From the NCBI GenBank assembly GCA_963792125.1, contig CAWBVA010000013.1, positions 186,001 to 250,000 on the forward strand: a DNA stretch of 64,000 nt, in the 5' to 3' direction. Shown one piece after another: positions 8,184 to 17,435 of this stretch (position 1 is its first letter; every line of letters begins with the position of its first letter). Source of the DNA: Methanocella_A sp963792125. GTDB lineage: Archaea > Halobacteriota > Methanocellia > Methanocellales > Methanocellaceae. A model generated the notes under the pieces. The model did no database searches. It was not told the origin of the DNA and saw nothing but the letters and a program-made list of their open reading frames with translations. The position numbers and the translations under genes were made by a program.

Positions 8184-8227
8184 CCGGAAAAAAAGCTAGA
8201 TGATAAACGGATAATCCGGGCGGACGG

Positions 8228-8572
8228 TTAAGGCCCGCCATCGTACTTGAGAATGAGCTTCTGGAAGGACCGCCCCTTCGATGTCAGCTTGTATATCAGG
8301 TAGGTACCGTCCTTTTTCGAAGCGATCAGGCCGGCGTCCTTCAGCTGCTTCAGGTGGTAGGATAAGGCGGAGTACTGGAGCCCGGTCAGTTCGACCAGCA
8401 CGCAGACGCACAGCTCCCGGTGCCCGAGCGCCTCGATGATTTTGACGCGCGCGGGGTCGGCGATCGCGTGGAATACGTCTGCTACGGCCTTGCTGTCTTT
8501 GGCCCGTATCAGGTCCAGCGCTTCGCTGACCTCTTTCGACAGAGGATAAGGGTTTGCACACAGCTCATTCAT
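8228..8572 (-). CDS. ArsR-family regulator of the arsP cluster
   Basis: A 114-residue winged-helix protein. Alpha-3 reads HRELCVCVLVELTG, with the CxC thiol pair of arsenic sensors, and the recognition helix is LQYSALSYHLKQLKDAG. The start at 8572 overlaps the stop of the zinc-ribbon gene by one base (TAATG), so it is coupled to arsP-trx-ribbon. The C-terminus lacks the alpha-5 His motif. It probably represses this cluster and responds to trivalent arsenicals (inferred). Confidence 0.88.
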   Translation of the reverse strand: MNELCANPYPLSKEVSEALDLIRAKDSKAVADVFHAIADPARVKIIEALGHRELCVCVLVELTGLQYSALSYHLKQLKDAGLIASKKDGTYLIYKLTSKGRSFQKLILKYDGGP

Positions 8573-8739
8573 TACCGCACCGTTTTCTCGCAATCGAAGC
8601 ACATCGTCTTGTCCTTGATGTCCGTGTAAAATTCCTTGCCGCACTTCGCGCAGATGATCTTCCGGAACCCGAGGTCTTTGTATGGCGTGCTCATCGCCAG
8701 GTCTGAGACGTTCAGCCCGCAAGCGCATTTCTCGCTCAT
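8572..8739 (-). CDS. Small zinc-ribbon protein (55 aa)
   Basis: Cys pairs CAC, CAKC and CFDC are spaced as in a zinc ribbon. The ATG at 8739 has an excellent GAGGAG site 7 bases upstream, so it was preferred to an in-frame ATG at 8772. It lies between the thioredoxin and arsR genes with no gaps. I do not recognise a named family; a metal-buffering or regulatory partner role is possible. Confidence 0.65.
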   Translation of the reverse strand: MSEKCACGLNVSDLAMSTPYKDLGFRKIICAKCGKEFYTDIKDKTMCFDCEKTVR

Positions 8740-8750
8740 TCTGTCGCTCC

Positions 8751-8990
8751 TCACATCTTTGCTTTGATCCACTTTTTGATCTCGTCGCCGGACGGTACCC
8801 GGCCCATCGACTTGACCTCGCCGTCCACGGCAAAGCCCGGCGTGGCCAGGATGCCTGCTTCGACGATGGCATTAATATCGCTGACTTTTACAACCTCGAC
8901 ATTGGCGCCGAGGTCTTTCACGGCTTCCTTCGCTGCCTTCTCCAGCATATTGCATTTAGCGCAGCCAGTACCGTATATCTGTACCTTCAT
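8751..8990 (-). CDS. Small thioredoxin-fold protein (MTH895-like, ArsE-like role)
   Basis: 79 residues with the redox motif YGTGCAKCNMLEKAA (CxxC) and a cis-Pro region (ATPGFAVDG). This is the archaeal redox-active disulfide protein family. The AAGGTGA site favours the second of two adjacent ATGs (8990). It lies between arsP and the zinc ribbon. In arsEFG systems a small thioredoxin-like ArsE acts with ArsF, so a similar role is plausible here, though homology to ArsE was not tested. Confidence 0.75.
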   Translation of the reverse strand: MKVQIYGTGCAKCNMLEKAAKEAVKDLGANVEVVKVSDINAIVEAGILATPGFAVDGEVKSMGRVPSGDEIKKWIKAKM

Positions 8991-9025
8991 CATTTCACCT
9001 TATCCTGTTTCATTTAATCGATATT

Positions 9026-10106
9026 TTAAATTATCGCCGCGAAGATTACACCGCACAGGATGGCCATCAGGATGACCAGCCCTATGTACGTGAGGCCCCT
9101 CTTCCGGCCCATGATGCTGATGATGACCAGCATGCTCGGCAGGCTCAATGCCGGCCCGGAAAGCAGCATGGCGAGCGCCGGGCCTTTGCCCATGCCCTGC
9201 CCCATCAGCAGCCCTACGATAGGCACTTCTGTGAGCGTCGAGAAGTACATGAACGCACCCGACACCGAGGCGACCGATATCGAAGGCAGGCTGTCGCCGC
9301 CCGACGAACATCTGGATGATGCTCGTGGGGATCAGGTAGAGGATGATCGAGCCGAAGAACACGCCCGCGATGAGCAGAGGGAATATTTTCTTCGTCAGGA
9401 ACCAGGTCTCCCCCATCCAGGACTTGAGTTCCTCTTTGCTGTACCAGCGATACGAAGTATATACCGTAGCCGCAACCAGCGCCAGGAGTACCGGCCCCTT
9501 GATCAGCCAGTCAATAGACCAGCCCCCGAACACGAGGATGACCACGAGGATCAGGAACGTCAGCGGCGTGCGGTATTTATACCGCCCTTCGCCGCCGTCC
9601 TGGGAGGTCATCACGAATGGCATGGCTTTCTGGCTTTTGAGCTCCTCGCTCAACGACTTCTGGAAGAGGAATGCCATGATCGCCCCGATGACGATCGATA
9701 GCGTGACTGCGCCGATGGCCCTCGCTACGCCAATGTCATAGCCGAGCTGTTGCGCCGAGTACACGATGGCGAGCACGTTGATCGCGGGCGCCGAGAACAG
9801 GAACGCCGTAGCCGGGCCTATGCCTGCGCCGCGCTTGTAGATGCCTGTGAACAGCGGCAGCACCGTGCAGGAGCAGACCGCCAGCAGCACGCCGCTCACC
9901 GCGGCGACGCCGTAGGACATGAACTTATTGGCGTCCGGCCCCAGGAACTTCAGGACCGATTCTTTTGCGAACAGCGCGGCGATCGCGCCAGCGATGAAGA
10001 ACGCCGGGATGAGACAGAACAACACATGCAGTGAGATGTACTCGAACACGGCCGTGATCCCCACATTGACCAGCGTTAACAGGAAATTAACGATGCCATC
10101 TACCAT
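9026..10106 (-). CDS. arsP: ArsP-type (PF03773) organoarsenical efflux permease (one frame break)
   Basis: About 359 residues with eight or more membrane helices in two halves. The first half carries AVCSCTVLPLFTGIYKRGAG and FLFSAPAINVLAIVY, the second SGAFMYFSTLTEVPIVGLLMGQGMG and GPALSLPSMLVI, typical of the UPF0718/ArsP permeases. ArsP exports trivalent methyl- and aryl-arsenicals. One extra G near 9296-9301 breaks the frame in FVGGD; removing it joins the halves. The ATG at 10106 is preferred; an in-frame TTG at 10121 would add a KCGC stretch. It is the first gene of the arsP-trx-ribbon-arsR operon. Confidence 0.82.
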
Positions 10107-10267
10107 ACAACCACACTTCAAATAACATTGAAATCATCAGGTATATAACCCTTTTCAAGTTTTTTTGAAATAGAAAATATTTTATACTGGCAATTGATAA
10201 CCATTTATATGGGCATCAAATGCAGCCGATGAACGGCTAAGTCAAATAGACGATATCGAGGTTGTTT
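10107..10267. promoter_or_regulatory. Divergent promoter between the two organoarsenical gene sets
   Basis: A minus-strand TATA-like box (TATATA, 10142-10148) serves arsP, and a plus-strand TTTATATG (10204-10211) lies about 57 bases before the DGC gene. TTCAAA/TTTGAA-like repeats lie between them, but I see no clean palindrome. Confidence 0.45.
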
Positions 10268-10669
10268 ATGGACAACAAAGGTAAAGATATGACGGGCGTT
10301 TGCTCGTGCGAGTGCAGCAAAGCGCCTAAGATCATTTATGCTTGCTCTGGCTCTTCGGATGTCGGGGAGATCACGGACAGGGCGGCGAGACAATTATCTG
10401 CCGAAGGCGCGGGAAAAATGTCTTGCATAGCAGGCATAGGCGGCAGGGTCGGGGCGATGCTGGATATTGCGAATGCTGCGTCTTTCATATTGGCACTCGA
10501 TGGCTGCCCCCAGAATTGCGCTAAAAAGACGCTCGAACTCGCGGGCTACCGGGACTTCGGGCACATCGGGTTGTACGACCTTGGCTTACCCAAAGGGAAG
10601 TCTCCGGCAACGGAGAAGAACATCTGGAAGGTAGTCGAAAAAGGAAGAGATCTGCTATCAAGCAAATAG
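10268..10669 (+). CDS. DGC-domain putative zinc-binding protein
   Basis: 133 residues. The Cys-rich start (CSCECS) leads to IIYACSGSSDVGEITDRAARQL, SCIAGIGG and ALDGCPQNCAKKTLE. The Asp-Gly-Cys motif and paired cysteines define the DGC family, often found next to metal genes; its function is not established. The ATG at 10268 has GAGGT at a good spacing, preferred to a TTG six bases upstream. It heads the plus-strand operon arsF2-arsG2-trxR. A second DGC protein lies at 25629-26129. Confidence 0.8.
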   Translation: MDNKGKDMTGVCSCECSKAPKIIYACSGSSDVGEITDRAARQLSAEGAGKMSCIAGIGGRVGAMLDIANAASFILALDGCPQNCAKKTLELAGYRDFGHIGLYDLGLPKGKSPATEKNIWKVVEKGRDLLSSK

Positions 10670-10682
10670 GGTTCCTCCGATC

Positions 10683-11176
10683 ATGAAGAAAATCACATTC
10701 AATAATGTACTGGCAATAGCCCTGATTGCGTTCGTATTGTTAAGCGTAGGGTATGTTGCCTTCAAATATATTGGTGAAAATGCCGCGGACAATGGTACCA
10801 ATAAAACCGCTGCCAGGACTTCCGGACAGGATGAGTCGGATAAAGTCGTCGTGTACTACTTTTATTCCACGGCGCGCTGCGACTCATGCATGAAGATCGA
10901 GGCCTATACGAAGGAAGCCATCGACAGCGGCTTCCCGGAAGCGTTAAAGGAAGGGAAGCCTGGAATGGCGTCCGGTAAACGTCGATAAGCCGGAGAACCA
11001 GCACTTTATCGACGATTATGGGCTCTATACTCAGGACTGTCGTCGTATCCGACGTGAAAGGCGGCAACCAGACCGACTGGAAGAAGCTGGACGAGGTCTG
11101 GAACCTGCTCGGCGATAAGGACCGGTTCATGACATTCATCCAGGATAACGTTCGCGCGTACCTGGAGGACCAGTAA
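10683..11176 (+). CDS. ArsF-type thioredoxin-fold protein, copy 2 (two frame breaks)
   Basis: About 163 residues after correction. It has an N-terminal membrane anchor (residues 8-31) and a domain starting VVYYFYSTARCDSCMKIEAY, with CxxC as in copy 1. It continues LEWRPVNVDKPENQHFIDDYGLY and VVVSDVKGGNQTDWKKLDEVW. One extra C near 10961 (AAGCCTGG for AAGCTGG) and one near 11032 break the frame. Its stop overlaps the arsG2 start (TAATG). It lacks the C-terminal CISC pair of copy 1. Confidence 0.68.
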
Positions 11177-11865
11177 TGGATGGTTTCCTGGTGGGCGCTG
11201 GCATGGCCCTGTGGCTGGGGATTCTGACATCTATCAGCCCGTGTCCGCTAACCACTAACATCGTAGCTATCTCCTACATAGGGAAGCGTGTGGACAATGT
11301 CAGCTATGTAGCGCTCTCCGGCCTTTCGTATGCACTTGGCAGGACTATCGTCTATGTCGCTATCGGCGCGATCCTGGTTGCCAGCATCCTGTCGGTACAG
11401 GAGATAGCAATATTTCTCCAGAGATACATGAACCAGATACTGGGGCCCGTGCTCATACTGGCAGGAATTTTTCTCCTTGACCTCGTCAAGCTGAATCTTG
11501 GAGGCGGTAACCCGTTCGAAAAGGTCCTGTCCGGCATAAAGCACGACAGCGCACTGGGCGCCGGGCTTTTAGGCATCATCTTTGCGCTGACTTTTTGTCC
11601 GATATCGGCTGCCCTGTTTTTCGGCGGGCTGATACCATTATCGCTTAAGGAGGGATCAAGCTTCGTTTTCCCGATGTTATACGGCATTGGGACGGCGTTG
11701 CCCGTCGTGTTATTCGCATTGCTGATTGCTTTCGGGGCAGGTTACGTAAGCAGGGCTTTCGATCGGATACGACAACTGGAGTCCCTGACCAGGCGAATCA
11801 CCGGTGTCCTGTTCATAGTGGTCGGCATATACTTCTGTCTCGTTTACGTTTTCGGCATACTGTAG
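11176..11865 (+). CDS. ArsG-type efflux permease, copy 2
   Basis: 229 residues with six membrane segments. It has the same two half-site motifs as copy 1: ISPCPLTTNIVAISYIG near residue 20 and TFCPISAALFFGGLI in the second half. It is coupled to arsF2. The two ArsF-ArsG pairs face away from each other around a 6 kb block, and they differ enough in sequence that a recent duplication is unlikely. The substrate is inferred as an organoarsenical or a related thiophilic compound. Confidence 0.72.
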   Translation: MDGFLVGAGMALWLGILTSISPCPLTTNIVAISYIGKRVDNVSYVALSGLSYALGRTIVYVAIGAILVASILSVQEIAIFLQRYMNQILGPVLILAGIFLLDLVKLNLGGGNPFEKVLSGIKHDSALGAGLLGIIFALTFCPISAALFFGGLIPLSLKEGSSFVFPMLYGIGTALPVVLFALLIAFGAGYVSRAFDRIRQLESLTRRITGVLFIVVGIYFCLVYVFGIL

Positions 11866-11960
11866 TAGAGGCAAGTGAACATTTCATAAATACGTTGAAA
11901 TTATAACGGTAAGTATACCAGGTAAGTAAAAAGGATAAATCATTTTTCGGAGATAGTCTG

Positions 11961-12887
11961 ATGAGTGATATAATCTATGACATTGCTATCATAGGCGCGG
12001 GGCCGGCAGGACTGACCAGCGCCATTTACTGTGGGAGGGCTAACCTCTCGACCATCGTATTGGGGAACATCTTTGACTCGCAGGTCGCAAAGGCCGGCGA
12101 TATACAGAATTACCCGGGAATGAGCTCCGTCCAGGGAATCGAACTGATCGAAAAATTTCGGGAGCATGCGGAGAAATATGATATCACCATCATACCGTCT
12201 AACGTCACACGTTTGATCCCCGGCGAGATATTTACACTGTACACGGACACCGATGAATACAGGAGCAGGTCGATTATCATCGCCACCGGCTCGAAGCACA
12301 GGGAATTGAACATCCCCGGCGAGAAAGCGTATGTCTATAAAGGCGTGTCCTATTGCTCAATCTGCGACGGGATGTTGTACAAAGGCAAGAAAGTGGCAGT
12401 CGTAGGGCACGGGGAACAGGCGGCAAAAGCCACCCTGTACCTGGCGGGCTTATGTAGCGAGGTCGTCATGCTGACCGACAAGCCCGACATCGAATCCCCG
12501 ACTTATGAAAAGCAGATACTATCGACCGGTAACCTGCGGGTCGTCACAAATGCAAAAGTATTGTCCATCGAAGGCAACGAATTCGTGTCGCGGATAATAT
12601 ACTCGGCAGGCAACGGCTCTGCAAAGACAGAGGACGTCGAAGGCGTGTTCATCGAGGGGGGAATGCCGAACTCGCTGATCGTGAAAGAGCTGGGCGTCGG
12701 GATAGGCCCGAAAGGCAACGTCGTCGTGAGCCGGCCCGATCAATCGACCAATGTCCCCGGAGTATTCGCTGCGGGCGACATCACCGATGGCATCCACCAG
12801 ATATCCAAGGCCGTCGGCGAAGGCGCCAGCGCCGCCACGAGCGCTATGCTGTATCTCAAAAGCGCAGGAAAGAGGTCTCAAAAATAA
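11961..12887 (+). CDS. Thioredoxin reductase-like FAD/NAD(P) oxidoreductase
   Basis: 308 residues with an N-terminal FAD-binding GAGPAGL, the redox-active CSIC pair (SYCSICDGMLYKG near residue 134), a second nucleotide-binding region (VAVVGHGEQAA) and the C-terminal FAAGDITDG. This is the low-molecular-weight thioredoxin reductase fold. The second pyridine-nucleotide motif lacks the usual GxGxxA and basic residues, so the electron donor may not be NADPH; many methanogen relatives use F420H2 or ferredoxin. Its place behind arsFG2 suggests it reduces the cluster's thioredoxin-like proteins. Confidence 0.85.
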   Translation: MSDIIYDIAIIGAGPAGLTSAIYCGRANLSTIVLGNIFDSQVAKAGDIQNYPGMSSVQGIELIEKFREHAEKYDITIIPSNVTRLIPGEIFTLYTDTDEYRSRSIIIATGSKHRELNIPGEKAYVYKGVSYCSICDGMLYKGKKVAVVGHGEQAAKATLYLAGLCSEVVMLTDKPDIESPTYEKQILSTGNLRVVTNAKVLSIEGNEFVSRIIYSAGNGSAKTEDVEGVFIEGGMPNSLIVKELGVGIGPKGNVVVSRPDQSTNVPGVFAAGDITDGIHQISKAVGEGASAATSAMLYLKSAGKRSQK

Positions 12888-12894
12888 GATCATT

Positions 12895-13389
12895 ATGGCT
12901 GACAGGAAAGACGACGACGGCTACCGGGCCTGTAACCCCGGTATACCACTTGAAGGCGACATCTCCGACGAGGAGCGTAAAAAGCTCAAGAGTAAGCTGA
13001 TCAAGACCTTGAACTGGATCGGCGTGAAAATGCCCGGGGAGATCGAGCTGAACGGCAAAAAGGTCCCGTTGAGCGAAGTGGTATGGAACCTCCTGAACAA
13101 AAAGGAATGCTTCACGGAGGAGGAAAAGAAGGTCATCGCAGACCTGGAGATGGCGCTGGAAAAGAAGCTCAAGGAAGACGTAAAGAAAATCGATAAAGAC
13201 GAGCAAAAGACAGAGGCAATTAACCACTATTGCGAAGCACTTGGCCTGATGCGGGCGATTATTTCCCTGAAAGGCATGCTGGCCAGCGACAGGTGCGAGC
13301 GTATCCGGCTTACTAAAAGGATTAGCGACCGTCGCAAAGAAGAGACAGAGAACTGGCTGAACTTTTTAAAGGATTTAAAATCGCTGTAA
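12895..13389 (+). CDS. DUF5788-like archaeal protein of unknown function
   Basis: 164 residues, highly charged and helical (KKLKSKLIKTLNWIGVKMPGEIELNGKKVPLSEVVWNLLNKKE). It resembles the archaeal DUF5788 family as I remember it. The ATG at 12895 lies seven bases after trxR, so it is in the operon. There is no membrane segment or metal motif beyond three scattered Cys. I cannot assign a role. Confidence 0.6.
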   Translation: MADRKDDDGYRACNPGIPLEGDISDEERKKLKSKLIKTLNWIGVKMPGEIELNGKKVPLSEVVWNLLNKKECFTEEEKKVIADLEMALEKKLKEDVKKIDKDEQKTEAINHYCEALGLMRAIISLKGMLASDRCERIRLTKRISDRRKEETENWLNFLKDLKSL

Positions 13390-13415
13390 TGATGATCAAT
13401 TCGGAGGAAGACAAT

Positions 13416-13856
13416 ATGAAGACACTGAAGATTAAATGGCAACGGCTTATATACGACGAGCAGACATGCCCGAGGTGCGGCTCGACTGAACAGGAAGTGG
13501 AAAAGGCGGTCTCTATCCTGAAAGAATCCCTCAAACCGGTAGGAATAAGGGTAGCCTTAGAGAAGAGGGAACTGACTGAAGCCGAATTTAAAAAAGACCC
13601 GTTACAGTCGAACAGAATCTGGATCAAGGACAGGCCGCTGGAGGACTGGATCGGCGGAAAAACCGGCCAGAGCCAGTGCTGTGATGTCTGCGGCACGGCG
13701 GAGTGCAGGACCATGGAGTAGGGGAGAAGTCCACGAAGCCATTCCTCCGACCTGATCATCAGAGCGGGACTCATCGCGGCTGCCGAGCTACTCGGTCCGG
13801 AGACGGCGAAGGGGAAAACTACAAAAAAGCCATCGCGTAGCTGCTGTTCAAAATAA
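13416..13856 (+). CDS. DUF2703 protein with terminal vicinal Cys (two frame breaks)
   Basis: About 146 residues. The ATG at 13416 follows a GGAGGA site, preferred to an in-frame ATG at 13389. Motifs are TCPRCGSTEQEVEKAV near residue 18 (CxxC) and QSQCCDVCGTAECRTME. The reading frame appears to stop at 13721, but the downstream frame continues as PSDLIIRAGLIAAAELLGP and ends SRSCCSK at 13856. Two indels between 13716 and 13765 therefore hide the real C-terminus. DUF2703 is a thioredoxin-like family of unknown function; the Cys content and context suggest metal(loid) binding. It is last in the operon. Confidence 0.65.
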
Positions 13857-13872
13857 TATAGCATTAAGTAGA

Positions 13873-13893
13873 GGAAAAAAGACCCCTTTTTTT
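13873..13893. terminator. Bidirectional terminator
   Basis: A6-GACCCC-T7 lies between the DUF2703 gene and the convergent esterase, giving T-runs on both strands. Confidence 0.5.
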
Positions 13894-14734
13894 CTATATT
13901 TATAAATGTTTTACTCAATTTTTCGCTCGCCAGATCGATAGCTTCGTGAGTTGCCGGCGTATCCATAAATTCGTCTGGCATGATGAATCCATGGGCCATC
14001 CCGAGATATTGTACTCCGGTCGTGGGGACGCCCGCCTCTGCGAGCTTAAGGGCGTATGCTTCGCCTTCATCTCGCAGCACATCTTGTTCGGCGGTTATCA
14101 CTAAGGCGGGAGGCAGGCCTTTCAACAGGTCCGGTGAAGCCTGCAGCGGTGAAGCCATCGGTTGCATTCGTGCTTCTTTATCGGGCAAATAGCTATCCCA
14201 GAACCTTTCCATCGTATCTCGGTCGAGTTCATATCCTGATGCAAACTTGTGATAAGAGTAAGTATCAAAATTAGCATCGGTTACCGGGTAAATTAGTACC
14301 TGGTATGCGATCTTCGGCCCGTTCCTTTGCTTTGCCATAATGGCCATAACTGCCGCCATGTTGCCGCCTGCGCTATCTCCGGCTACGGCCATTCTGGAAG
14401 AGTCGAGATTTAGTTGCTTGCCATTATTTGCGACGTATTCCATCGCATGATAAGCTTCCTCGATGGCGACGGGGTATCTTACTCCCGGAGAAAGAGAATA
14501 TTCAACGAAAACCACTGCGGCATTCGTCTTATTAGCGACCTCACGGATCAGCCTGTCATAGATATATTTGTTGCCTGATGCCCAGCCTCCGCCATGAAAA
14601 TACATAATTACAGGGGGAGAATCGGCAGATTCTATAGGCCGGATGATACGAATGTTGACATGCCCGGTCGGTCCTCCCGGTAAGCTCATGTCTTCAATGC
14701 TGGTCGTGTCCGACCTATAGACCTGCTCAATCAT
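13894..14734 (-). CDS. HSL-family alpha/beta-hydrolase (esterase/lipase)
   Basis: A carboxylesterase of the hormone-sensitive-lipase family. It shows the oxyanion hole HGGGW near residue 49, the nucleophile elbow GDSAGG, the acid in EQDVLRDEGEAY and the His of LGMAHGFI. The conserved part ends near ASEKLSKTF (about 13905). Although the frame stays open to 13322, the rest is antisense to the DUF2703 gene and is not believed; the true stop was probably lost to an indel in the A-run. Upstream of the ATG an in-frame hydrophobic stretch could be a membrane anchor, but it has no good start codon. The substrate is unknown. Confidence 0.75.
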
Positions 14735-15132
14735 TGGCGACTGGAGGCGGATATAGCTGGTAAAAGCAAAATGAAACGATGTTAATAAAATTCCAAATAA
14801 AATTACTCGATACCAGCACTTTCTTTGTTAAGATCGCCCGCACAACATCCCCGATGTAACTAAGAAGAATCGTTTAAAATATCTATTCGCAAGTAGCTAC
14901 GAAAAAACGCCCATAATATAAAATAAAATGATGACAGGGCCATAATGTTTATTTTCGAAGGCAATATTGCTCATCTATAGCACCACTATGACTAAAGCCG
15001 AATCCTTATGGTATTGTTTGCCTTTAATATTAGCCCATTGACGGATTTTGCTTTATTTTTGGTTAATTACCGATAAATCGAACATTCCATCGGTAAACTA
15101 TAACGATTGTTATTTCAAATTATTTTTTAACA
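14735..15132. other. A+T-rich spacer between divergent genes
   Basis: About 400 bases with several TATA-like stretches (near 14920 and 15060). I see no convincing gene, repeat or RNA. Confidence 0.4.
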
Positions 15133-16968
15133 TTGTTTCAACAGATCATTCGGGGGTTGGGAGTCTTGGAAAAAATTAACAGGTACGGCAATAATTTCGA
15201 TTTTCTAAGGCTTGCAGGCGCAATATTTGTCATTTTTTTCACAGCATACGGAGTCCTGGGCGCGGGTCTGCAGGACCCTTTATCGCGGTTGACTAATGGC
15301 GGCATAAACACGGGCAGCCTTGGCGTAGCCATATTTTTTATCATCAGCGGCTATTTGATCACGCAGAGCTGGGATAAGAGGCGCAACGTCCAGCGGTTCC
15401 TGTGGGCACGATTCCTCCGGCTTGTGCCTGCGCTGGCAGGCGTAGCGCTATTCACAGTTTTTATCATAGGCCCGTTAACTACCCATCAAAGCCTGTGGGA
15501 CTATTTTACCAGCGGTTTAACGTGGGGTTACTTCAGGATCGTATCGGTCTTTTTCCCCACGTACAGTTTACCCGGCGTTTTCACGCATAATTTTTCGGAC
15601 AGGGTGAACGGAGCATTATGGACCCTGCCCATAGAATCCACCATGTACATCATCATCTTGATCGCCGGGATAGCGGGCGTATTGAATAAAAAGCGCCTGG
15701 CGACGCTCATGACCTTATCAGTACTCGGTTTTTACCTTTATATTAATATCCACATCGTCCATGTCATAATCCCACTGGCGCCGCACGATTTTATCGAGCT
15801 TTTGAGGTACTTTTTGTACAATTTATCGCCGTTTAATCCCCTGTGCTTCCTGATGGGGTCCGTTTTTTACCTCAACAGGGACAGGATAAAGTTCGACTTC
15901 CGCCTGGTCCTGCTGGCAGCGTTCTTTTGGGTGCTATCGGTATGGAGCTACGATCTTTTACTGCTGACATCGCTCATCTGTCTACCATATGTGGTACTTG
16001 GCATTGCGTTTAAAAGTATCCCGTTTTTAGGCGCGATCGGTAAAAGGGGCGATATAAGCTACGGGCTATACATTTACCACTACCCAGTACAGCAGACATT
16101 GGTGAATTTTTTCGGGTTCAGCCCGTTAAAGCTGTTCTTTGCTACTCTATTAATCACAGTACCGCTAGCATGGCTATCCTGGCACCTGATCGAACACAGA
16201 GCCTTAAGCCTAAAAAATATCGACCATAAAATATTCAAAGCAGACATACCGGGCGCTCTCGCAAGACCTATCAAAGCGCTCACAGGCAACAGCGATTCAA
16301 AGAGAGTCAAGTCAAGGACCGGGCCATCTAAAGTCATTGCTAAGGGCAAACTGACGTTACTACAGAAAGTATCAAGGGGCACCAATCATTTCTTTGCCTA
16401 CCTGTACGAGATACGTGCGGCGATAGCGATAGTTGTGGTCCTCTATGTGGCTTTTTCCGCAGTAGGCTTTGCCATGGGCATAAATTATCAAAGCCCTACC
16501 AGCGCTGCAACCGCTTCATCGTCGAGCGGTACTTCGCCGTTCGGTAACATAATGCCGGCAGGTCTGGCCCTGGGCATTATTGTGAGCAACGTGATTAACT
16601 GCTTTGTGACCATGGTTATGGGAACGCTCCTCGGGATAATACCCCTCGTGTCAACTGTGACAAACGGGATGACACTGGGCTGGTTCGCAGGCGTTGCTTT
16701 ACAAAAAAGCTGTTTATGTTACATTATGGCAGGAGGATTACCCCGCGGGTTATTCGAGATACCTGCAATATTGCTGTCATCGGCTATTGGCCTGAAGCTC
16801 GGATATAGCCTGATCATGTCATTGGCCGGTAAAAAAGGGCTCATCGATGAAATTAAAAAAAGCGTGAGGGCATTCGTTTTCTGGATTTTGCCGGGCATTA
16901 TCATCGCGGCACTATTGGAGACGTTTTTCACGTTCCCGCTGCTGGCGTGCATCTCAAGCGGGATATGA
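15133..16968 (+). CDS. Acyltransferase-3-like membrane protein fused to a SpoIIM/DUF95 domain
   Basis: 611 residues with about 15 hydrophobic helices. Residues 20-365 match acyltransferase family 3: FDFLRLAGAI start, RxxR-type WARFLRLVPAL, GALWTLPIE and ISYGLYIYHYPVQQ. The helix-1 His that is catalytic in characterised members is replaced here (FFTAYG). A basic linker (about 370-415) leads to a SpoIIM-like domain (LALGIIVSNVINCF, TNGMTLGWFAG, GLFEIPAILLSSAIG). No ATG is near; TTG at 15133 or TTG at 15166 after GGGGGTTGGGAG are possible starts. The fusion is unusual. Its role could be envelope modification or membrane remodelling. Confidence 0.7.
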   Translation: MFQQIIRGLGVLEKINRYGNNFDFLRLAGAIFVIFFTAYGVLGAGLQDPLSRLTNGGINTGSLGVAIFFIISGYLITQSWDKRRNVQRFLWARFLRLVPALAGVALFTVFIIGPLTTHQSLWDYFTSGLTWGYFRIVSVFFPTYSLPGVFTHNFSDRVNGALWTLPIESTMYIIILIAGIAGVLNKKRLATLMTLSVLGFYLYINIHIVHVIIPLAPHDFIELLRYFLYNLSPFNPLCFLMGSVFYLNRDRIKFDFRLVLLAAFFWVLSVWSYDLLLLTSLICLPYVVLGIAFKSIPFLGAIGKRGDISYGLYIYHYPVQQTLVNFFGFSPLKLFFATLLITVPLAWLSWHLIEHRALSLKNIDHKIFKADIPGALARPIKALTGNSDSKRVKSRTGPSKVIAKGKLTLLQKVSRGTNHFFAYLYEIRAAIAIVVVLYVAFSAVGFAMGINYQSPTSAATASSSSGTSPFGNIMPAGLALGIIVSNVINCFVTMVMGTLLGIIPLVSTVTNGMTLGWFAGVALQKSCLCYIMAGGLPRGLFEIPAILLSSAIGLKLGYSLIMSLAGKKGLIDEIKKSVRAFVFWILPGIIIAALLETFFTFPLLACISSGI

Positions 16969-16989
16969 TCGACGGGAAGACATTTTTCT

Positions 16990-17331
16990 TTATTTATCGC
17001 CGTGCTTTAATGCGATCAACAACTCTATTACCCGTTGGTCTACCAGAGAATAATTAACCCATTTGCCGGATTTATGATCAGTGATGATCCCGGCTACCTT
17101 GAGTATTTTACAATGGTGGGATACCAGGGTCTGCGATGCGCCAATCAGCCCCATTATTTCACAAACACACAGGTCCCCGCCGGTTAATGCATAAAGGATT
17201 CTGATCCGGGTAGGGTCTGCGATGGCCTTAAGGAACTCGGCCTGTCCTTTTACGTCTTCATAAGACGGGATTTTTGCCTGAAGCCCTTCAACATGGTCTT
17301 TATTACTACTGCAACATTTGCCCAATCTCAT
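16990..17331 (-). CDS. ArsR-family regulator, paralogue of the hgcAB regulator
   Basis: 113 residues if started at 17331, where MRLGKCC aligns with the MKILPDCC start of the hgcAB regulator; an ATG at 17379 would add 16 residues. Alpha-3 is GGDLCVCEIMGLIG and the recognition region SHHCKILKVAG, as in that paralogue. It is divergent from the arsenite operon, and both share the 93-base region containing the inverted repeat at 17436-17467. Confidence 0.88.
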   Translation of the reverse strand: MRLGKCCSSNKDHVEGLQAKIPSYEDVKGQAEFLKAIADPTRIRILYALTGGDLCVCEIMGLIGASQTLVSHHCKILKVAGIITDHKSGKWVNYSLVDQRVIELLIALKHGDK

Positions 17332-17435
17332 GAATCCGCCCCGCTCATAATCCCTCGTATTGCAGCTTTTATCTTTCATTTATAAATAAGCTCTTGTGTT
17401 TCAATAAATTTTGAAGTTTGATAAATACGATCGAA

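Noticed and set aside
13322..13893. C-terminal 160-residue extension of the esterase frame
   Set aside because: It is antisense to the DUF2703 gene and crosses a terminator; the conserved hydrolase domain ends before it.
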